In this document: positions 10,872 through 21,829 of the stretch, piece by piece
How the letters are laid out: every line of letters starts with the position of its first letter
Numbering within the stretch: position 1 is the first letter of the stretch
NCBI GenBank assembly: GCA_951640165.1
Contig: OX621245.1
Location: forward strand, 18,468,330 to 18,532,329
Length of the DNA: 64,000 nucleotides
From: Pseudoips prasinana
Taxonomy: Eukaryota; Arthropoda; Insecta; Lepidoptera; Nolidae
Direction of reading: 5' to 3'
Notes under the pieces: model-generated
Database searches by the model: none
What the model was told of the DNA's origin: nothing
What the model saw: the letters and a program-made list of their open reading frames with translations, nothing else
Made by a program: the position numbers and the translations under genes

Positions 10872-11780
10872 CTATTATGTAAGTGGTATTTCAGGGCACA
10901 GATACTATTCGAATGAAAAAATTCGAGACAAATACAAGATCCAGAGAATACAATTGCTTCGCCAACTTGTAAACTCATTTCCTGCAAGTTTCAATAACGC
11001 CTTTCTATCTCTTTTGAAGAATATTGAAGGCAACGTATTGCCTTTGTTTCAAAGAAATCTTTTACCAAGAATCACAATTAAATGACCTCTGTGATTGCCA
11101 TATAGCACAGCATGGGTAACAAAACGTGACAAAGTGTGTTTCGAGAGACAGTTTTGCAAAGCGGTTTAAAATTTTACTTTTAAGCGAGAAGTCGGATCAC
11201 AATTTTATACGGAGAATAACACATGCAAATATGTATTGGAGTAAGTTTCAATACACAAATATTACAACAAAGAGAAAGTGAAACTTGGTTGAATAATTTA
11301 ATAATGACATTTATTCACCACTTGGCTATTAATATACACTTGTACTTGTGAAGCTCACAATACAGTATCATATCATTACAATATTAAGGTAACTAGATTT
11401 TTAAACTAGTGCGTCCATGCCGTCTGTTTTATCACATGCAATTATTGAGAAAACCTAAAATAAATAACAAGTTACTTGGTATAGTAACAGTCCTTTGCAA
11501 AAAGCAATTATTATTGGTAATCATTTAGTTCTAAAGAGGATTTAATAGCCAAGCTATGTAACTGGCGCTTAATAAAGGGTCTGGGAATAAAAATAAATAT
11601 TCCAAATTCTTGTTTTAAAATAATAATCCCTTTTACAGTTTGTAACATTTTACTTGCTTATTGCGGGTTTGCGGCTGAAAGGTTATCAGGCGACTAAAAC
11701 TAATTTCTCGTTATTTTTAGTAGAATAATTTATGTTTCTTACGTAAGCTTGCCTTATTGTGACATAAACCAGATATATTT
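10872..11780. other. No feature identified
   Basis: AT-rich sequence with short ORFs only. Nothing matches the repeats elsewhere in the window. Confidence 0.5.
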
Positions 11781-11978
11781 GTGTCAATTGCAATAGTACA
11801 AAAAGCAATAAGAGCTAATAAAATTATAGCGCTGCTGGGAGAGAGGCTTAGTCAATGTGACGTCTCACAACGGTTAAACATGAGTCCTTTAACCGTCCAA
11901 AGAACCTGCACTCGATACCAAGAGACAGGTTCCGTTCAGAAAAGGCAGGGTTCTGGGAGAAAACGTTGCACATAACCA
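11781..11978 (+). pseudogene. Tc1-like transposase N-terminal fragment
   Basis: About 64 codons encode a helix-turn-helix DNA-binding domain with the Tc1 pattern: RANKIIALLGERLSQCDVSQ, then a recognition helix with MSPLTVQRTCTRY, then ETGS and a basic GSGRKR linker. A TAA follows, and no DDE catalytic domain is detectable downstream. The opening GTG is only the first codon of the open stretch, not a real start. In the family this domain binds the inverted repeats. No inverted repeats were found around this piece. Confidence 0.7.
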
Positions 11979-12650
11979 TGGACTCGACTGGATTTTAGCG
12001 ACTCAGGCGCTAAGGTGTCGCAAATGCAGTTACATATAATATGTATATATATACACCTTAATCTCAATTATTTACATTAATTTAATCTCGTGTTGATATA
12101 ACTAAGTTTATTTAAACGAAGATCGATTATTTCATAGAAGAAGTTTTAGTGTTTAGTATGAATTCTAGACTAGTTCCAATTTCTAGTAAAAGAATATTTG
12201 TATAGTAGGTATTAATCTGACCTACGAAAGTTCATTGCCGCAAAAACATCTCAGACTAACTGAACGACTCGGTGAACGACAAAATGCTAATGTCTACCAA
12301 GACGGGCGCCAAATCGGAGCTTAATTCGGCTTTGGGGTTTATCGGAACAAAAACAATAATGTAAAAATAAATACCATTGTTTCTGGATCGTCCACTTATC
12401 GAAAGGACAAAATGTATTACACAGCTTATGAACGGAATCGCGGGGACTATATTGAAGTAAATTGCGACACACATCCAATTTATTAGATATCCCACTTTGA
12501 TCAGAGATTTTCAATTAATATCCGGTAAGATATTGACAGTAAACGTTTTACCTAGACTTTTTACATGCCAATATGGCAAATGTATTCTATACATTATTCA
12601 CCCTCAAATTTAAGTTAGATAACGTTATTCGCAATGGAAAATTGATCGTG
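11979..12650. other. No feature identified
   Basis: Short overlapping ORFs around 12256-12514 are incidental. No repeat or domain recognised. Confidence 0.5.
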
Positions 12651-12808
12651 CTTTTGGTACAGAACACGCAATGCAAAATTATTCGTCCTTTTGGTACAGA
12701 ACACGCAATGCAAAATTATTCGTCCTTTTGGTACAGAACACACAATGCAAAATTATTCGTCCTTTTGGTACAGAACACGCAATGCAAAATTATTCGTCCT
12801 TTTGGTAT
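12651..12808. repeat. 37-bp minisatellite, about 4.2 copies
   Basis: Units start at 12651, 12688, 12725, 12762 and 12799 with CTTTTGGTACAGAACACGCA, then ATGCAAAATTATTCGTC. One unit has a single A for G change. The copies are almost identical, pointing to recent slippage or unequal exchange. The array is open in an 81-codon frame by chance of composition. Confidence 0.95.
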
Positions 12809-13137
12809 AAAAGTCTAGATACTTTATAACGTTTACTTTCTATATGAATACCAATAATCACTCAACATTTTGTAATATGGTTATAAAAATATTATAGCTT
12901 CTATGCCTAAGTTTCTGAGAAAAATGTCTGTGGCCGACGGCTGCAAACTCAAAAAAATATTTCACATAGGCCCGTAGTACCTTACCTAGAAGTACCTTCT
13001 ATAACAGCATGTTTCGGGATCCGTACCAAAACGTTAAAAATCATATGTTGGTTATTTTCTATGGTATTTTGCTTAGGAATTATGATTAAAAATAAAAAAT
13101 CAACACTAATCCCCACTATTTACTCCGCATGTTGTTT
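12809..13137. other. No feature identified
   Basis: AT-rich spacer between the minisatellite and the hairpin at 13138. Confidence 0.5.
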
Positions 13138-13235
13138 AAACATTCATACATAATCAGCCTAATATCGTCAACTGATGGCTATCCAGTCATATGTCCATCA
13201 GTTGACGATATTAGGCTGATTATGTATGAATGTTT
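13138..13235. repeat. Perfect inverted repeat, 41-bp arms
   Basis: The left arm 13138-13178 and right arm 13195-13235 are exact reverse complements around a 16-base loop (13179-13194). The arms begin AAACATTCATACATAATCAG. The function is unknown: it may be a MITE core or an inverted duplication. Confidence 0.95.
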
Positions 13236-13354
13236 TTATAAATAAAGAACTTGTTTGTTGGAAACATTATCTATTTTCTTTTTAATATTTTCTACAGCTT
13301 TATCAATTATGATTAGTATCTATTCAATAACATGCTTTCTCCAAAGGTTATTAT

Positions 13355-13490
13355 AACGTAACCATTTGGAGGGGGTTGCCGTAGTCACCATGCTTGGCAT
13401 GCGAGTTGGCAACCGCGGTTAGGTGGTAGCTAGTACACAGGTATCCCATAGTCGCCTTTTAAGACAACCACGGAATGGTATTGGGTGGCC
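13355..13490 (-). repeat. Diverged RTE-leader-like fragment
   Basis: GGGGTTGCCGTAGTCACCATGCTTGGCATGCGAGTTGGCAACCGC parallels the leader block at 5655-5705 and, in reverse, 19480-19520, but with many changes. It probably comes from a related RTE family. Confidence 0.45.
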
Positions 13491-14389
13491 CAGTTATTCT
13501 TTCCAGGTCGAAAACAACACGTCAAACATCAATAATTGTAGTATTCTTTTTGTGGTAAATATAATTAACAATTATGCGTCTAAAGAAGAAATGAAAACAT
13601 CGTTTCCAATTTGTGTAATACTTACTGCAAAAATTTAATGAATGTCTTTCGATCGTCAGCTGCTTTACAAACACCACCCCCCAGGATATCTACAACTCCT
13701 AGTTTTACGATACCCGCATCCACCGGCCCCCTTGTAGATCCCGGTTCACTGTCGCCGCTTGAGAAGGTTTCGGCCCCAGCGGCCGTCGGGTTAACAAGCG
13801 ATGAGGGTACAATAAATTGATAAATTTTGAGTATATTTTAGAAACTATGGGAATAAAATGTATGTATCTAAATATTTTAGTATCGAACAGATTTGATTTT
13901 TTTTTATAGTGTAGGTGCAAATACAGATTCAGGTGTCTCCGATTTGAATTCATTTGTTAGAAATACGTTTTAGTACTATAAAAAGAATAATCCAAACGAA
14001 TAAATTATTCTGAACGGTCAAATTACATGGACACACCAATGAACATTCTTATTCGTATAGATTCACATTCAACGAATAGTATTTACGTAATAGTCTAGAA
14101 TATTTTGATATTATAGTATTTAAATTTAGAATATGTACGCATAATATATGTATATTTAAGTCGTTACATATTACTTTCCAATTTTTTTATCCCAATTTTG
14201 AACATCGAACATTGCTGAACTCTGTTCTGACGACAAAGGGCGTGTCTGTAACAACATATTGTTAACTAGCAGTAGCTCTGGCTATCTATATAAAGATTGT
14301 TGGCCTGCTGAAGTAAATAAGTAATAAGTTTATTTCCAATTAAATATCAATACATAGGCTAGGTCCTTCCAATTGTGGTTTAAACTAAG
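13491..14389. other. No feature identified
   Basis: Short ORFs at 13611-13820 and on the opposite strand have no recognisable domain. GC rises briefly around 13720-13810. Confidence 0.45.
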
Positions 14390-14690
14390 ATGAACAAGTT
14401 AATTATTATAATGCTTCAGAAAGCTGGGTATCCTTGGTAGAGCTAGGCAGTACTTTACATCAGCTTGTCGGCCACATATGGAATACTTTTGCCACATTTG
14501 GTTGCACTCACCACAGTATTATCTTCTTCTCTTTGTTTGCATTCAAGGTTGCGCAGCTCGAATCGTCCTTGGCGACGGGCGTCCCACTGTGTGGCTTGAT
14601 CCTCTTGCTGTGCGTAAAACAGTATTGGCTAAGAACTGGCTGAAAAAACCATTTGGCTAGCTGTTAGCCTGTATGAGTACCATACTAGAT
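14390..14690 (+). pseudogene. Decayed jockey-like reverse transcriptase C-terminal piece
   Basis: The plus strand reads in shifting frames a segment like the post-catalytic part of jockey-type RTs: PHMEYFCHIWLHSPQYYLL followed by IQGCAARIVLGD. Stops and frameshifts interrupt it. There is no catalytic motif, poly-A tail or target duplication. Confidence 0.55.
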
Positions 14691-14849
14691 TCTTAGGCCT
14701 CTTTCCATAAATATCTAGTCTACTTTCCCTCTTCCAGCTCTTGATTTTCTTTGTACCTTTTTACTTATTGGAGCTTGTTATATTTTGTTGATGTGTTTTT
14801 TCCGCAAGTTCTTAGCGAATACAGTTCTCCATTGTAGAGCTTTACTATA

Positions 14850-15060
14850 TATATATATTTTATGAAAACACATAGCCCGCATTAGGGAATTAAATCCCTG
14901 TGTCGCGGGGTACTTTACAAACATATCATAGACAACAAATGACATTCAGACTCAGAAAAACTATTTATGGGTTACACAAATAGGTGTCCGGCGCGGGACT
15001 CGAACCCGCGGCACGAAGCGGCGAGGCGACTGTCTTAGCCGCTGCGCCACACGGGCAGTC
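14850..15060 (-). repeat. tRNA-derived SINE, family A (best-preserved copy)
   Basis: The minus strand has an A box (TGGCGCAGCGG, plus 15039-15049) and a B box (GGTTCGAGTCC, plus 14996-15006) spaced as in a tRNA gene, then the family-A body to CCTGTGTCGCGGGG and CATAGCCCGC on the plus strand. RNA polymerase III would transcribe it from these internal boxes. Confidence 0.85.
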
Positions 15061-16097
15061 AAATTTATATATTTTAAATTATTGTTAGAAATAAAATAGA
15101 AAGGAATTTGTATATTTTAAATTATTGTTAGAGATAAAAAAATATAGTTTGTAATTTTAAATGTACTGTAGTATAGTAATCTTTATTGTCTTAGGTGTGC
15201 CATAAAGTTTCTATTTTACCTTCAGTTCACTTTGATCTGATCCGTAATTGATAGCGTATGCGGCAGGATTAGCGCTATACCATGAAATTGGTTATTTTCA
15301 GCCTCCTAATAAAAATATTACTAGCGTCTAAAATACTATAGAACAGCATCCCGGTACAGATAACTGTAGTGCTGATTTTAATTTAACATAAGCACATTTA
15401 GTAGTACTAATAAAGTGCTACTATTCAATGTTGCACCCTACCAATTGTTGGCCCATTGAATTTTATTTCTGATGAACCACTGGTTGATGAACACAACGTT
15501 TTGATAGTTGGATGCACACTGAATAAATCGGGTATATCAAGATGACTTATTGTTATTCTAGAAGGTACCAGGACAAAATAAAGAATAATTTCCAATAATA
15601 TAATCGGAAGAAAACTGTATTGTTATAACTATTTACATATTGAAGATGTAAAAAGCATAGTATCTACTTTTAGCGCTAAAATGGCGATACGCACTTAGAT
15701 TAATCTTCATTTCTACACTGCTAATCGCCCACAAAGTTCATTGCCACAGATAGCTGAAGGATTTAAAATCAATTGTTTATTAGTGGCGCTGAACTCAGTG
15801 GAATTGAATGGAAATTAACCGTAGCAATATATTTTATAAACTCGATTCTTGTAGCATTCAATACCTTTTTAAGAAATCTAAGACTCATTCCGCTTCATCT
15901 ACAAGTTGTAGCATTGAATCCTATTCACAGATTCACAAATCCCAAATACGTTTCTATAGGTTAAATGTTTGATCCCCTGGCTTGTGGAATGTTTGGCATT
16001 GGAATAGAAATTTGAGAATTGAAATACAAGACACGTCCTAACACGGACACATACCAAGTTTTCTACTCTCCTATGATTCAAGAACATATGTATTAGC
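15061..16097. other. No feature identified
   Basis: AT-rich, with an imperfect repeat of TTTGTATATTTTAAATTATTG near 15065 and 15110. A 63-codon ORF at 15773-15964 has no recognisable domain. Confidence 0.45.
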
Positions 16098-16480
16098 ATA
16101 TTTTGTTTATTTTCGACTCATTTACATACATACAACCATACTTACGCCTGTTTCCCAGAGGGGTAGGCAGAGACAACGGATTTCCATTTGTCACGATCTT
16201 TGCACACCTCTTTTGCCTCGTTTACTGTCATTATATTCTTCATACATGCTCGCTGGTTTAGGGTATTTCTGACCTGGTCTTTCTTGAGAACGTCTCCGAT
16301 TTGGTCAGAGAATGTTCTACGAGGTCTTCCCCTTCTTGTCCAATTCATACAGGCCAGGTATACTTCTTTTGTCAATCTTCTTTCATTAATCCTTTCTAAA
16401 TGCCCAAACCATCTCGCCATACCTTTTTCTATCTTTGTGACTACATCTTCTTTCACACCACAACAACGCAATACACATTT
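16098..16480 (-). pseudogene. C-terminal end of a non-LTR retrotransposon ORF
   Basis: The minus strand encodes the typical last about 110 residues of an insect endonuclease-RT polyprotein: ARWFGHLERINERRLTKEVY, then TRRGRPRRTF, then DRDKWKSVVSAYPSGKQA and a stop at 16142. A short TATGTA-rich tail follows at 16098-16140. The catalytic domains are missing, so this is a 5'-truncated copy. The sequence 5' of about 16480 no longer fits the pattern. Confidence 0.75.
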
Positions 16481-17137
16481 AACAGGGACGTATATTAAAA
16501 GTATCCTGGTATTTGAGGAAGTAGCACCTTTAATACGCAACAGCGCGTCTTATAGACAGTACTTCAAATTAAATATCTTAGTCATGTATGACCACTGACC
16601 TCAAAGACGACGATGACATCGAACAAGATCGGAGGGTGTAGTCAGTCAGAGCCAATATATTACGTCTCACTTGGTGTTAAAATCACGTTCCTTCGAGCCT
16701 ACTGTTTTACTTTTACACATGCAGCTTATGGGCTGCATATAATCAAAGACTACAACGCTCTACGCGTATAATGAAACCACTGCTGCACTGGTCGGATTTC
16801 TGTAGTGCGTCACTAATTTTCACAGACACACATGTATCAAGATCATATGACACATATATATGTGTAGATCACTTTTGATGCAGCTCCAACATGATTGCAA
16901 GTAGGTTGGACTGCACCTATACAAGACTGCGCCAACACAAGTTCTTTCAAGCTATACTACTCACTACATACATTTAAAATTATTGACTCTGTCTCATAAT
17001 TAATGTTTTGATGTTTTTCTTTTCTATTTCAAAATTTAATCTAAAATAATTCAGACAACCGATACTACACTACTACTAACATATTCTGAGTAGGTATATA
17101 CAAGCGCTTTTTTAAAGTCTAAGTGAATAAAAACCTT
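16481..17137. other. No feature identified
   Basis: Mixed sequence without a recognised ORF or repeat. Confidence 0.45.
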
Positions 17138-17370
17138 TTTTACCCGACTGCGGGACGCAAAGGTTAATGTGTTTATCAGGCTATGTATGTATGTTCCTTT
17201 GAAGCACTATACAGACCAAACGCCTGGGCCGATTTTAATGATTCGGACGTCAATCGATTCCTTTCAGTCCGGAAAAAGAAATTCAATATGGCGACTACTG
17301 GATGCCATTATGTGAAAATTAAAAAAATTAAAGTCAACAAACTATGTCATGTGGGGCATCGTTGAATAGG
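17138..17370. repeat. Probable interspersed repeat fragment
   Basis: TTTTTTACCCGACTGCGGGA followed by ATGTATGTATGTTC and GGGCCGATTTTAATGATTCG looks like a common lepidopteran interspersed repeat. No structure (inverted repeats, pol III boxes) could be defined. The 60-codon ORF across it is incidental. Confidence 0.4.
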
Positions 17371-18279
17371 TATTTAAAAAATATTTTTAGTTTTCTTTCA
17401 ACATTTTTCGATTAGATCGGCCGCTTAGGAGCTATATTGATTTAAAGTTGCGTAACAACTATTCTCACATATAGGTTTTAAAACAGTATAATTTTTACGA
17501 TGAAAAGACGAAAACTTCGTTTGACTGTGCGTGTGAGTGTTGATGGACATATACTAAAGTATCTATTAGTTATATTGGACTACCTAAAGTATCTAAGGTC
17601 TAACACGGTCGCCCATCTCCAACTTCAAACGATTTAGTACTTAACTTCACTTAAAAAACTATATATAGGTAGGTACCTACCGAAATCGAATTGTTGTAAA
17701 TGCAATGACAAAGATATAAAGAACAACGTCCCTTTGGTTGGTGTGAGAATCGAACTATCAACAAATGAATTTCATGCGCTTTGTGGAAAAGGTAAAATTT
17801 AAAGAAAAATATTACCTTTAATATTATGTTGGGGTGTAACTGTACACAAGTTGCAAGAGACAATTTTGAATCGAGCCGTTGTCGATCTCAGTTCGTGCAT
17901 TTTAATTTTGAATTGAATAGAATTTTGAATTTTTCTTAAAGCCAGGTTAAGTCTTTAGATGGTTTCATTATTAGTACTCTGTACCACCCCAACCTACTAA
18001 ACAATCTTCATGATATCAAATCTCTCAATGAAATCACGAGATTGCGAAATTTGCAGTCATATAACAATAACAATGACTGACTTATTTCTCAGCTTAAAGA
18101 GCTGCTTGTATTAACGTGATATTTGGCCTGGATGTTTATTTATTCATTATCATATCACAGATTAAAAAATATAGAATAAAAAGAAAACAGTAAAAGAAAA
18201 AAAAAATGCCATTCTGGAAAGTGGAACTCTATTTAAATATTGCCAATCGGACTATCTCGTAAATAAGCATGGACTCTTT
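17371..18279. other. No feature identified
   Basis: AT-rich sequence leading into the 5'-truncated LINE at 18280. Confidence 0.45.
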
Positions 18280-18559
18280 TTCTTTTCTATAGTAATGTCA
18301 TACCAGATATAAGTCATTATACATGCACTTTGTTTGCAGACGACATCCCTATAGTTTTGGCATAGAATCTGTTAAATAACTTTGACAAAGAAATTAATAA
18401 TACGATAGAAATTAATTCGCTTCATAAAAATAATCTGACCGCGAATTTGAGCAAGGACACACTTTATTAAATTTTTGAGCAAAAGAAGTAAATCATATTT
18501 ACTGAATATAAAATACAATGGTCATAAACAAAGTAGAGAGTGTGAAGTTTTTCGGTATA
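18280..18559 (+). pseudogene. Jockey/CR1-like LINE, segment 1 of 3 (RT catalytic region)
   Basis: Degenerate plus-strand coding for the RT palm: VIPDISHYTCTLFADDIPIV around 18300-18360 (FADD motif). It continues to KFFG at 18545-18556, where a TIR element interrupts it. The next codons are at 22143, and the LINE resumes a third time at 37796. Several stop codons are present. This is the oldest layer of the nest. Confidence 0.75.
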
Positions 18560-18850
18560 TAGTATAATTAATAAAGTAGTTGTAGAGTGCGTGAGCGGGA
18601 ACCTGAGCGATTTCTTCAGAAACTTGTTCAGAGTACTTAGAAAGAAAACGTACTAAAAGTCCTGATGTCCAGGCGGTGAGGTGGAGGAAGAGGAGGGGGC
18701 AAAGACTACTAATATTTCAAAAATGGCGCGTTTTAGCAAAAAAATGTTCTAAGATAAAATAAAAGCTTTTAAAATTTTCTATAACTTTGATTAACTTTGA
18801 TACTTTTCTATATCCCATCCGTTTTCGAACTACTGGCTCTGGAAAAGTGC
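18560..18850 (+). repeat. Left terminal inverted repeat
   Basis: Pairs with 21830-22139. It includes a purine-rich block GGAGGAAGAGGAGGGGGCAA and a TTTTAGCAAAAAAATG block that recur, changed, in the right arm. The right arm carries about 10 extra bases near its tip. Confidence 0.75.
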
Positions 18851-19008
18851 AACTAAAAAGTTTTGAAATATTCGTTTCTAAGTCCAATTCTGTGAATGAT
18901 TCACATTTTTATTCTCTTAGGTCGTGAGGGTCCTGGGAAAAGGTCGTTTTCTGTGGTTTCTTCTTCTTTGCCCTCCTCAGTGGTAAGTGGTTCTTGCTCA
19001 GAGGGCTC

Positions 19009-19302
19009 TCAATCATCTTTATGGTCATTCTCGTTGTCTTCCTCGCTAAAAGACACGCCGTTGAAGCATTTTCCTTGGCAATGAAGGCACGCAGCAGAGC
19101 ATTTCAGCATAGCTTTGCGACATCCACATTTGCTGCTGCTACAATCCTTGGTGCAGCGACAAAATATTGTTTTTAGTAAAACCTGCGGTGCCGGTAAATC
19201 TTTTGCTGTTCTTGGCGCCACGATATCACCTTCATTTTTTCCACCCCACTCTGTAGGGAGCAGCTCATTCCCGAGCCAATGCTGCACTTGGCGATATGTG
19301 CT
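19009..19302 (-). pseudogene. C-terminal cysteine-rich (CXC-like) tail of the TIR-element gene
   Basis: The minus strand encodes YRQVQHWLGNELLPTEWGG, then a cysteine cluster: CRCTKDC, CGCRKAMLKCSAACLHC and GKCFN, ending in an acidic tail and a stop. I recognise this order (an upstream nuclease-like part, an hQW-G-N-L-PT-WG block, then a C.C..GC...C.CRK..L.CS..C..C.G..C.N tail) from a large, poorly described animal protein family. The cysteine pattern resembles tesmin/TSO1 CXC DNA-binding domains. Upstream it runs into a TGA, then RTE sequence. The other part of the gene is at 21148-21401. Confidence 0.6.
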
Positions 19303-19336
19303 TCAGGAATTATATTTAGCTACTTAGTGGCTCTTA

Positions 19337-21147
19337 GTGGCTGTGTGGTAACGGCCTAGAGAATATCGCCACCCCCTCTCATCTCGCGGGGGGACGTAGA
19401 AGTCGTCCCGAGGGAATATATATACCAGAGAATGGGCAGCAGTGTTCTCATGAGTACCAATGTCTACCTTACTGCGATCGCCAACCCGTTTGCCAAGCGT
19501 GGCGATTATGGCAGATCCCTCAAATGAAGGACACAATTGTTTAATTGTGTCCTTCATTTCCCCCAGTTCATGGCCCCCAGTCTCCGGCAGCCCTGCTCTT
19601 CCCAGCCGTGGTAACAGCCGTAGTTACGGCAGGGCAGGGGGTGCTAAGAATCCCCGGCAGATTCCGCGTTACCAAAACCGTCGACCTCTGCGGACCGACG
19701 AGAAGATGATCGAACTGGAGGAAGAATTGAGGAGGTTACATTGGGACATAATAGGATTATCTGAAGTCCGAAGAGAGGGGGAGGACACGATAATCCTGAA
19801 ATCCGGGAATCTGCTCTATTTCTGGAAGGGCGACCAACTGTCCCAAGGTGGTGTTGGGTTCATAGTCCACAAGTCCCTCGTCCACAACATAGTGAAAATC
19901 GAGAGTGTGTGTGACTAGGGTTGCGTACCTTATACTCAGAATTACCAAGCGGTATTCGTTGAAGGTCATACAGGTTTACGCGCCGACTTCGACGCACTCC
20001 GACGATGAGGTTGAGGTCATGTTGAGGATATTTCTAGAGCCATACATACCTCGAACTCTTATTTCACGGTGGTCATGGGGGACTTTAACGCGAAGCTAGG
20101 TAAACGATATGGGAATGAGCTGAGAGTGGGGCAATTTGGAACTGGAGACCGGAATCCCCGGGGCCAAATGTTGGCCGACTTCATGGAGAAGTAGGGACTC
20201 TTTATGACGAACTCCTTTTTCAAGAAGCCGGAAAACCGCAAATGGACCTGGGTAAGCCCCGATGGTAAAACAAAAAACGAGATAGACTTTATCTTGTCGA
20301 CGAGTAGACAGATGTTCAATGACGTCTCAGTAATCAATACGGTTAAAACCGGGAGCGATCACAGACTGGCGAGAGGCTCATTGAACCTAAATGTCAAGCT
20401 CCAGAGGTCCCGACTGATAAAGTCTACGCTCCAACCTTTACCTATCCATATCCAAAACCCTTTCAGCTCGAACTGCAAAACCGTTTCAAAGGCCTAGCAG
20501 ATTGCGAGGTAGTGGACTCATACCACGACAGGCTCGTAGAAGCTGTCCATACGGCTGGGTCTAAGGTCTTCAAGGCCCACCGTACAAACAGAACCAAAAA
20601 GATCTCTGACTATACCCTGTAGCTTATGGACGAAAGACGGAAAATGGTTCTGACATTCTCTGATGATGCTGCCAGATACCGGCAGCTCAACAGACAGATC
20701 TCAAAGTATTTAACTCGCGACACGCGTCAATTTAATACAAATTGTATTAAAGAAGCCATTGAGCGGAACAAAGGCTCTAAAGTGTTTGCAAGAGAACTGT
20801 CTGTTGGACAGAGCCAACTGACGAAGCTGAAGACTGAGGATGGTAGAATCGTCACGTCTAGACCTGAGTTGCTGGGAGAGAACGAGAGGTTCTACGGACA
20901 GCTGTATACGTAAACCCAGTCACCTGTGAGAGATTATAATGGTTCTCGAACAGCTTAAGAACAACAAGGCGCCTGGTGATGATGGGGTTACGGCACAGCT
21001 TCTGAAGGTGGGTGGTACACAAATCCTCAGGGGCCCTTCAGAAGTTATTTAACTCCGTCATACTAGAAGGTCAAACGCCACAAGCATGGCACAGGGGTGT
21101 GGTGGTGCTCTTCTTGAAAAAGGGCGATAAAACCCTCTTGAAGAATT
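19337..21147 (+). pseudogene. RTE-clade LINE, 3'-truncated and frameshifted
   Basis: The leader at about 19337-19560 matches the derivative at 5589-5840. The coding region then follows in broken frames: apurinic endonuclease domain with WDIIGLSEVRREGED (about 19745), VIQVYAPTSTHSDDE (about 19965), a degenerate GDFNAK-type block (about 20080), TWVSPDGKTKNEIDF (20260) and SDHR (20358). The start of the RT domain (NNKAPGDDG at 20965, LFLKKGDKTLLKNY to 21147) comes next. It stops where the RT fingers should continue, so the RT palm is lost. LINE insertions usually lose the 5' end, so the missing 3' end implies a later deletion. At least four frame breaks are visible. Confidence 0.8.
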
Positions 21148-21401
21148 ACTTTGAGAAGGGTCACTTTTGCTGGTGCCCCATACCATTTCAGGAAGCACAA
21201 TTCTTCTGCAACATCACTATGGCTGGAGCTTGGGTTGTAAAAGATCTTTGCTGTTTCCTGAATAATTTCCGAATTTAAATACAATTTACGGAAACCCACC
21301 TTGCTTCTTCTAAACGTTGCTGATGTTGTATCGTAGCCGGTAAATGAGTGTAAAAAGAGGATGTGTTCATACCCATGGTATTGCATCTCATTTTTTGTCA
21401 T
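21148..21401 (-). pseudogene. Nuclease-like segment of the TIR-element gene (FEN/XPG-like, tentative)
   Basis: The minus strand reads HILFLHSFTGYDTTSATFRR, then SKVGFRKLYLNSEIIQETAK and a segment ending YGAPAKVTLLK. The family consensus that I recall has HAFTGCDTTSAxFGKGK here. Gly-Cys-Asp followed by a Gly-rich turn and a helix recalls the helix-two-turn-helix of FEN1/XPG nucleases. In this copy Cys is Tyr and the Gly-Lys-Gly turn is replaced by Arg-Arg, so it is probably inactive. The upstream part of the gene is not recognisable. The cysteine-rich end is at 19009-19302. Confidence 0.5.
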
Positions 21402-21829
21402 TCATTCATTGATCATCATTTTGCAGTTTTAGGCAGTAAGGTTACGTTTCCTACAGTGAGCATTGAGCGAAAAGCAATCTTGATGATGTTTTTCCCGCCT
21501 AAGCTCAGTTATCCGCTGTTACAAAAAAAAGCGATATCTTACTGTTACCGCCCTTACCACGTGGAGGTACTCCCAGCTTATGTTAAAATAAATTTAGAGA
21601 TAACTCGGGCATCAGGTAATGGTCATCACGCTGAATAACTCATCATCATCTTGTTCCTACTAATATGCTAGTGGGTATGGTTTCCGCACTTGGTCCCGAT
21701 GTGGACCCTTGTACGTGAGCCATGACAGATTCCATCCAGCACACCTCCCTCCAGAAGCATATCAGGTCTCCTAAACCTCTCAAGGCATCTGTAAGAGTTC
21801 CGCTGAATAACTTAAATTTTCTATATTTC
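21402..21829. other. Interior of the TIR element: mixed remnants
   Basis: 21640-21790 (CTCATCATCATCTTGTTCCT and following) looks like a minus-strand RTE-type 3' end with a TGATGATGAG tail. 21402-21640 should hold the upstream part of the broken gene, but no conserved block was recognised. Confidence 0.4.

Noticed and set aside
14990..15060. tRNA gene on the minus strand
   Set aside because: The A and B boxes are clear, but the arms do not form a complete cloverleaf and the sequence continues into a SINE body shared with two other loci.
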